Origin: Xanthobacteraceae bacterium
GTDB taxonomy: Bacteria; Pseudomonadota; Alphaproteobacteria; Rhizobiales; Xanthobacteraceae
Assembly (NCBI GenBank): GCA_030043335.1
Contig: JASHXX010000013.1
Span: forward strand, 1-6,632
Length of the DNA stretch: 6,632 nt
Reading direction: 5' to 3'
The notes beneath the pieces are model-generated. The model did not search any database and was not told the origin of the DNA. It saw only the letters and a program-made list of their open reading frames with translations. Shown here one piece after another: positions 4,921-6,632 of the stretch. Numbering within the stretch: the first letter of the stretch is position 1; every line of letters starts with the position of its first letter. Made by a program: the position numbers and the translations under genes.

Positions 4921-6632
4921 CTAGCGTTCCTGCTTGCGCAGCAATAACAGGCTGATCAGCGTCAGCGCCGGAATGAAGGCGGCGAGTTCGCCGACGCGCG
5001 CGGCAAGGTCGCCGAAGCTCAACCCCTTGGTGAAGGTGCCGATGCTGATCGGTATGAAATACGTCATCGGGAAGGCCCGCCCCATGATTTGCGCGGTTGC
5101 CGAGAGCGAGGACACCGGAACCATCATGCCGGAGAACTGCGATGCCGGCAGGAAAGTCATGATCGCGGTCCCGAACAGCGCCGCGATCTGGGTCCGCGCG
5201 AACGCCGAAATCACCATGCCGTAGGCGGTGGTGGTGGTGACGTAGACGAGAACGCCCAGGACGAGCGCAAAAAAGCTTCCCGTGAGCGGGACTCGGAAAA
5301 CAAACAAGGCCATGACAAACATCAGCGCAAAATTCGCCATGGCGACACCGACATAGGGGATCTGCTTGCCGAGCAGAAATTCGAGCCGGGTGACCGGCGT
5401 GACATAAAGATTGGTGATCGAGCCGAGCTCTTTTTCGCGCACCACGGCGAGCGCCATGAGGATCGCCGGAAACAGCGCCAGCAGCAACGACAGGCTGATC
5501 GGCACCATGGCATAGATGCTTTCGAAATCCTGGTTGTACTTGAACCGCATTTCGATCCTTGCCGCCGGCCGCGGCGGCGGCGACGTCGTCTTAACCGCCG
5601 GGTCGACGAGGTAAAGCTCGTGCATAGCCTGTAGATAGCCGCGAACGGTGTCGGCGCGGAACGGCATGGCGCCGTCGATCCAGGCGCCGACCCAGGTCGG
5701 GCGCCCGCGCTCAAGGTCGCGGCCGAAGCCGGGCGGGATTTCGATCGCCGCCTTGATCGCTCCGCTCTGCATCCGTTTCTCGAGGTCCGCATAATTGGCG
5801 AGCGGCGGCTGCTCGACGAAGTAGGTCGAGCCGCGCAGCTCCTCCAGATAGGCGCGGCTCTCATGGGTCCGGTCGTGATCGAGCACCGCAAAGGTCAGAT
5901 TGTTGACGTCGGTCGAGATGCCAAAGCCGAATACCAGCATCAGGAACGCGGTGCCAAACAAGGCGAAGCTCAGGCGAATCGGATCGCGCAGCAGCTCCAG
6001 CGATTCGCGGATGGTGTAGGCCAGCAGGCGCCGCAAGCTGAATAGGCGTGGCCGCGGCGTAGCCGGCCTCACCGCCACTGCGCCAGTCGCGGCGGATGCC
6101 CCGCGATCTGACGCCTCGGCGGTGCGCTCTCCGCTCGCCTCCTCGAGATAGCTGACAAAGGCGTCTTCGAGCGTTGCAACGCCGCGGGCCTTGACGAGGT
6201 TCGCCGGGGCGTCGGTCGCCAGCACCCGTCCGGAATCCATCAGCGATATGCGGTCGCAGCGCTCTGCCTCGTTCATGAAATGGGTCGAGACGAAGATGGT
6301 TACGCCCTGATTGCGCGACAGATCGATCAGCAGTTCCCAGAACCGGTCGCGGGCCAAAGGATCCACTCCCGAGGTCGGCTCATCGAGAATGAGCATTTCC
6401 GGCTCGTGCACGATGGCGACAGCGAGCGAAAGCCGCTGCCGAATCCCCAATGGCAGGCTGGAGGCGAGTTGATCGAGATAATCCGCGAGCCCGAATCGGT
6501 TAACGAGTTCGCCAAGGCGCGCTGCTGCCCTCCTGGCCGGCAGGTGGAAGAGTCGCGCGTGCAGATCGAGATTCTGTCGGACCGTGAGCTCGGTATAGAG
6601 CGAAAATGATTGCGACATGTAGCCGACCCGGC
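4921..6632 (-). CDS. rbbA: RbbA-like ABC ATPase-permease fusion, C-terminal part (runs off right edge)
   Basis: This is a fused ATP-binding and ABC-2 membrane protein, driving export with YhhJ; in E. coli the homologue was described as ribosome-associated. The frame is open at 6632 (codons R-V-G-Y precede the Met at 6618), so the true start, the Walker A motif and any first ATPase domain are outside. Numbering from that Met: Q-loop MSQSFSLY (1-8), signature region SSLPLGIRQRLSLA (53-66) in place of LSGGQ, Walker B with catalytic Glu in EMLILDEPTSGVDP (74-87), and H-loop STHFMNEAERCD (111-122). A low-complexity Ala/Arg/Pro linker (about 160-192) leads to the first membrane helix (about 216-235). 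A periplasmic domain (about 236-370) and further helices (about 372-393, 422-441, 447-467, 476-500, 544-561) follow. REKELGSITNLYVTP (394-408) is the family loop motif. An HlyD-type adaptor gene would be expected upstream. Confidence 0.92.
   Translation of the reverse strand, partial: RVGYMSQSFSLYTELTVRQNLDLHARLFHLPARRAAARLGELVNRFGLADYLDQLASSLPLGIRQRLSLAVAIVHEPEMLILDEPTSGVDPLARDRFWELLIDLSRNQGVTIFVSTHFMNEAERCDRISLMDSGRVLATDAPANLVKARGVATLEDAFVSYLEEASGERTAEASDRGASAATGAVAVRPATPRPRLFSLRRLLAYTIRESLELLRDPIRLSFALFGTAFLMLVFGFGISTDVNNLTFAVLDHDRTHESRAYLEELRGSTYFVEQPPLANYADLEKRMQSGAIKAAIEIPPGFGRDLERGRPTWVGAWIDGAMPFRADTVRGYLQAMHELYLVDPAVKTTSPPPRPAARIEMRFKYNQDFESIYAMVPISLSLLLALFPAILMALAVVREKELGSITNLYVTPVTRLEFLLGKQIPYVGVAMANFALMFVMALFVFRVPLTGSFFALVLGVLVYVTTTTAYGMVISAFARTQIAALFGTAIMTFLPASQFSGMMVPVSSLSATAQIMGRAFPMTYFIPISIGTFTKGLSFGDLAARVGELAAFIPALTLISLLLLRKQER

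Noticed and set aside
4460..4924. Long plus-strand open frame opposite the permease gene
   Set aside because: It is antisense to a clearly recognised ABC-2 permease. Its translation is Arg/Asp/Gln rich without any family motif, as expected of a mirror frame in high-GC DNA.
5089..5634. Plus-strand open frame of 181 codons with very charged product
   Set aside because: It is antisense to the RbbA-like permease domain. The composition (Arg, Gln, His, Asp) is an artefact of reading hydrophobic codons backwards.
1..6632. Search by eye for tRNA, rRNA, CRISPR, insertion-sequence ends and riboswitches
   Set aside because: No repeated spacer pattern, transposase motif, clover-leaf or long conserved leader was found. 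The spacers are 11-222 bp and largely explained by promoters.

Overview
This is a GC-rich window with a codon and protein style typical of Alphaproteobacteria, most likely Hyphomicrobiales near Bradyrhizobium or Rhodopseudomonas. That placement is inferred from protein resemblance and from FixK/FNR-type boxes in front of genes. No rRNA, tRNA, CRISPR array, insertion sequence or phage gene is visible. All genes except one small one lie on the minus strand.

Layout. Positions 1-629 hold the N-terminal 209 codons of an ADP-forming acyl/acetate-CoA ligase, which runs off the left edge. A 222-bp divergent spacer follows, carrying two FixK/FNR-like boxes. After it comes a 67-residue single-pass membrane protein on the plus strand (852-1055). 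A short convergent spacer with a 12-bp palindrome separates it from a two-gene minus-strand unit: a host-attachment family protein (2114-2563) followed by a zinc alcohol dehydrogenase (1111-2094). Two unrecognised soluble proteins come next (2705-3094 and 3242-3664), each with its own FixK/FNR-like box and a strong Shine-Dalgarno sequence. The right half (3782-6632) is an export ABC transporter of the RbbA/YhhJ type. Its ATPase-permease fusion gene runs off the right edge, and the stand-alone permease gene is translationally coupled to it.

How the genes may work together. Four of the transcription units have a TTGA-N6-TCAA or TTGA-N6-GCAA dyad, one of them with a single mismatch. Each box is centred 59.5-67.5 bp from its start codon, which fits a class II activator site near -41.5 followed by a short leader. 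The simplest reading is a low-oxygen (FixK/FNR-type) regulon cluster. The CoA ligase could conserve energy from acyl-CoA as ATP, the alcohol dehydrogenase could dispose of reductant, and the small proteins have unknown roles. The regulon call rests on sequence motifs and spacing only. The regulator is not in the window, and neither is the promoter of the transporter operon.
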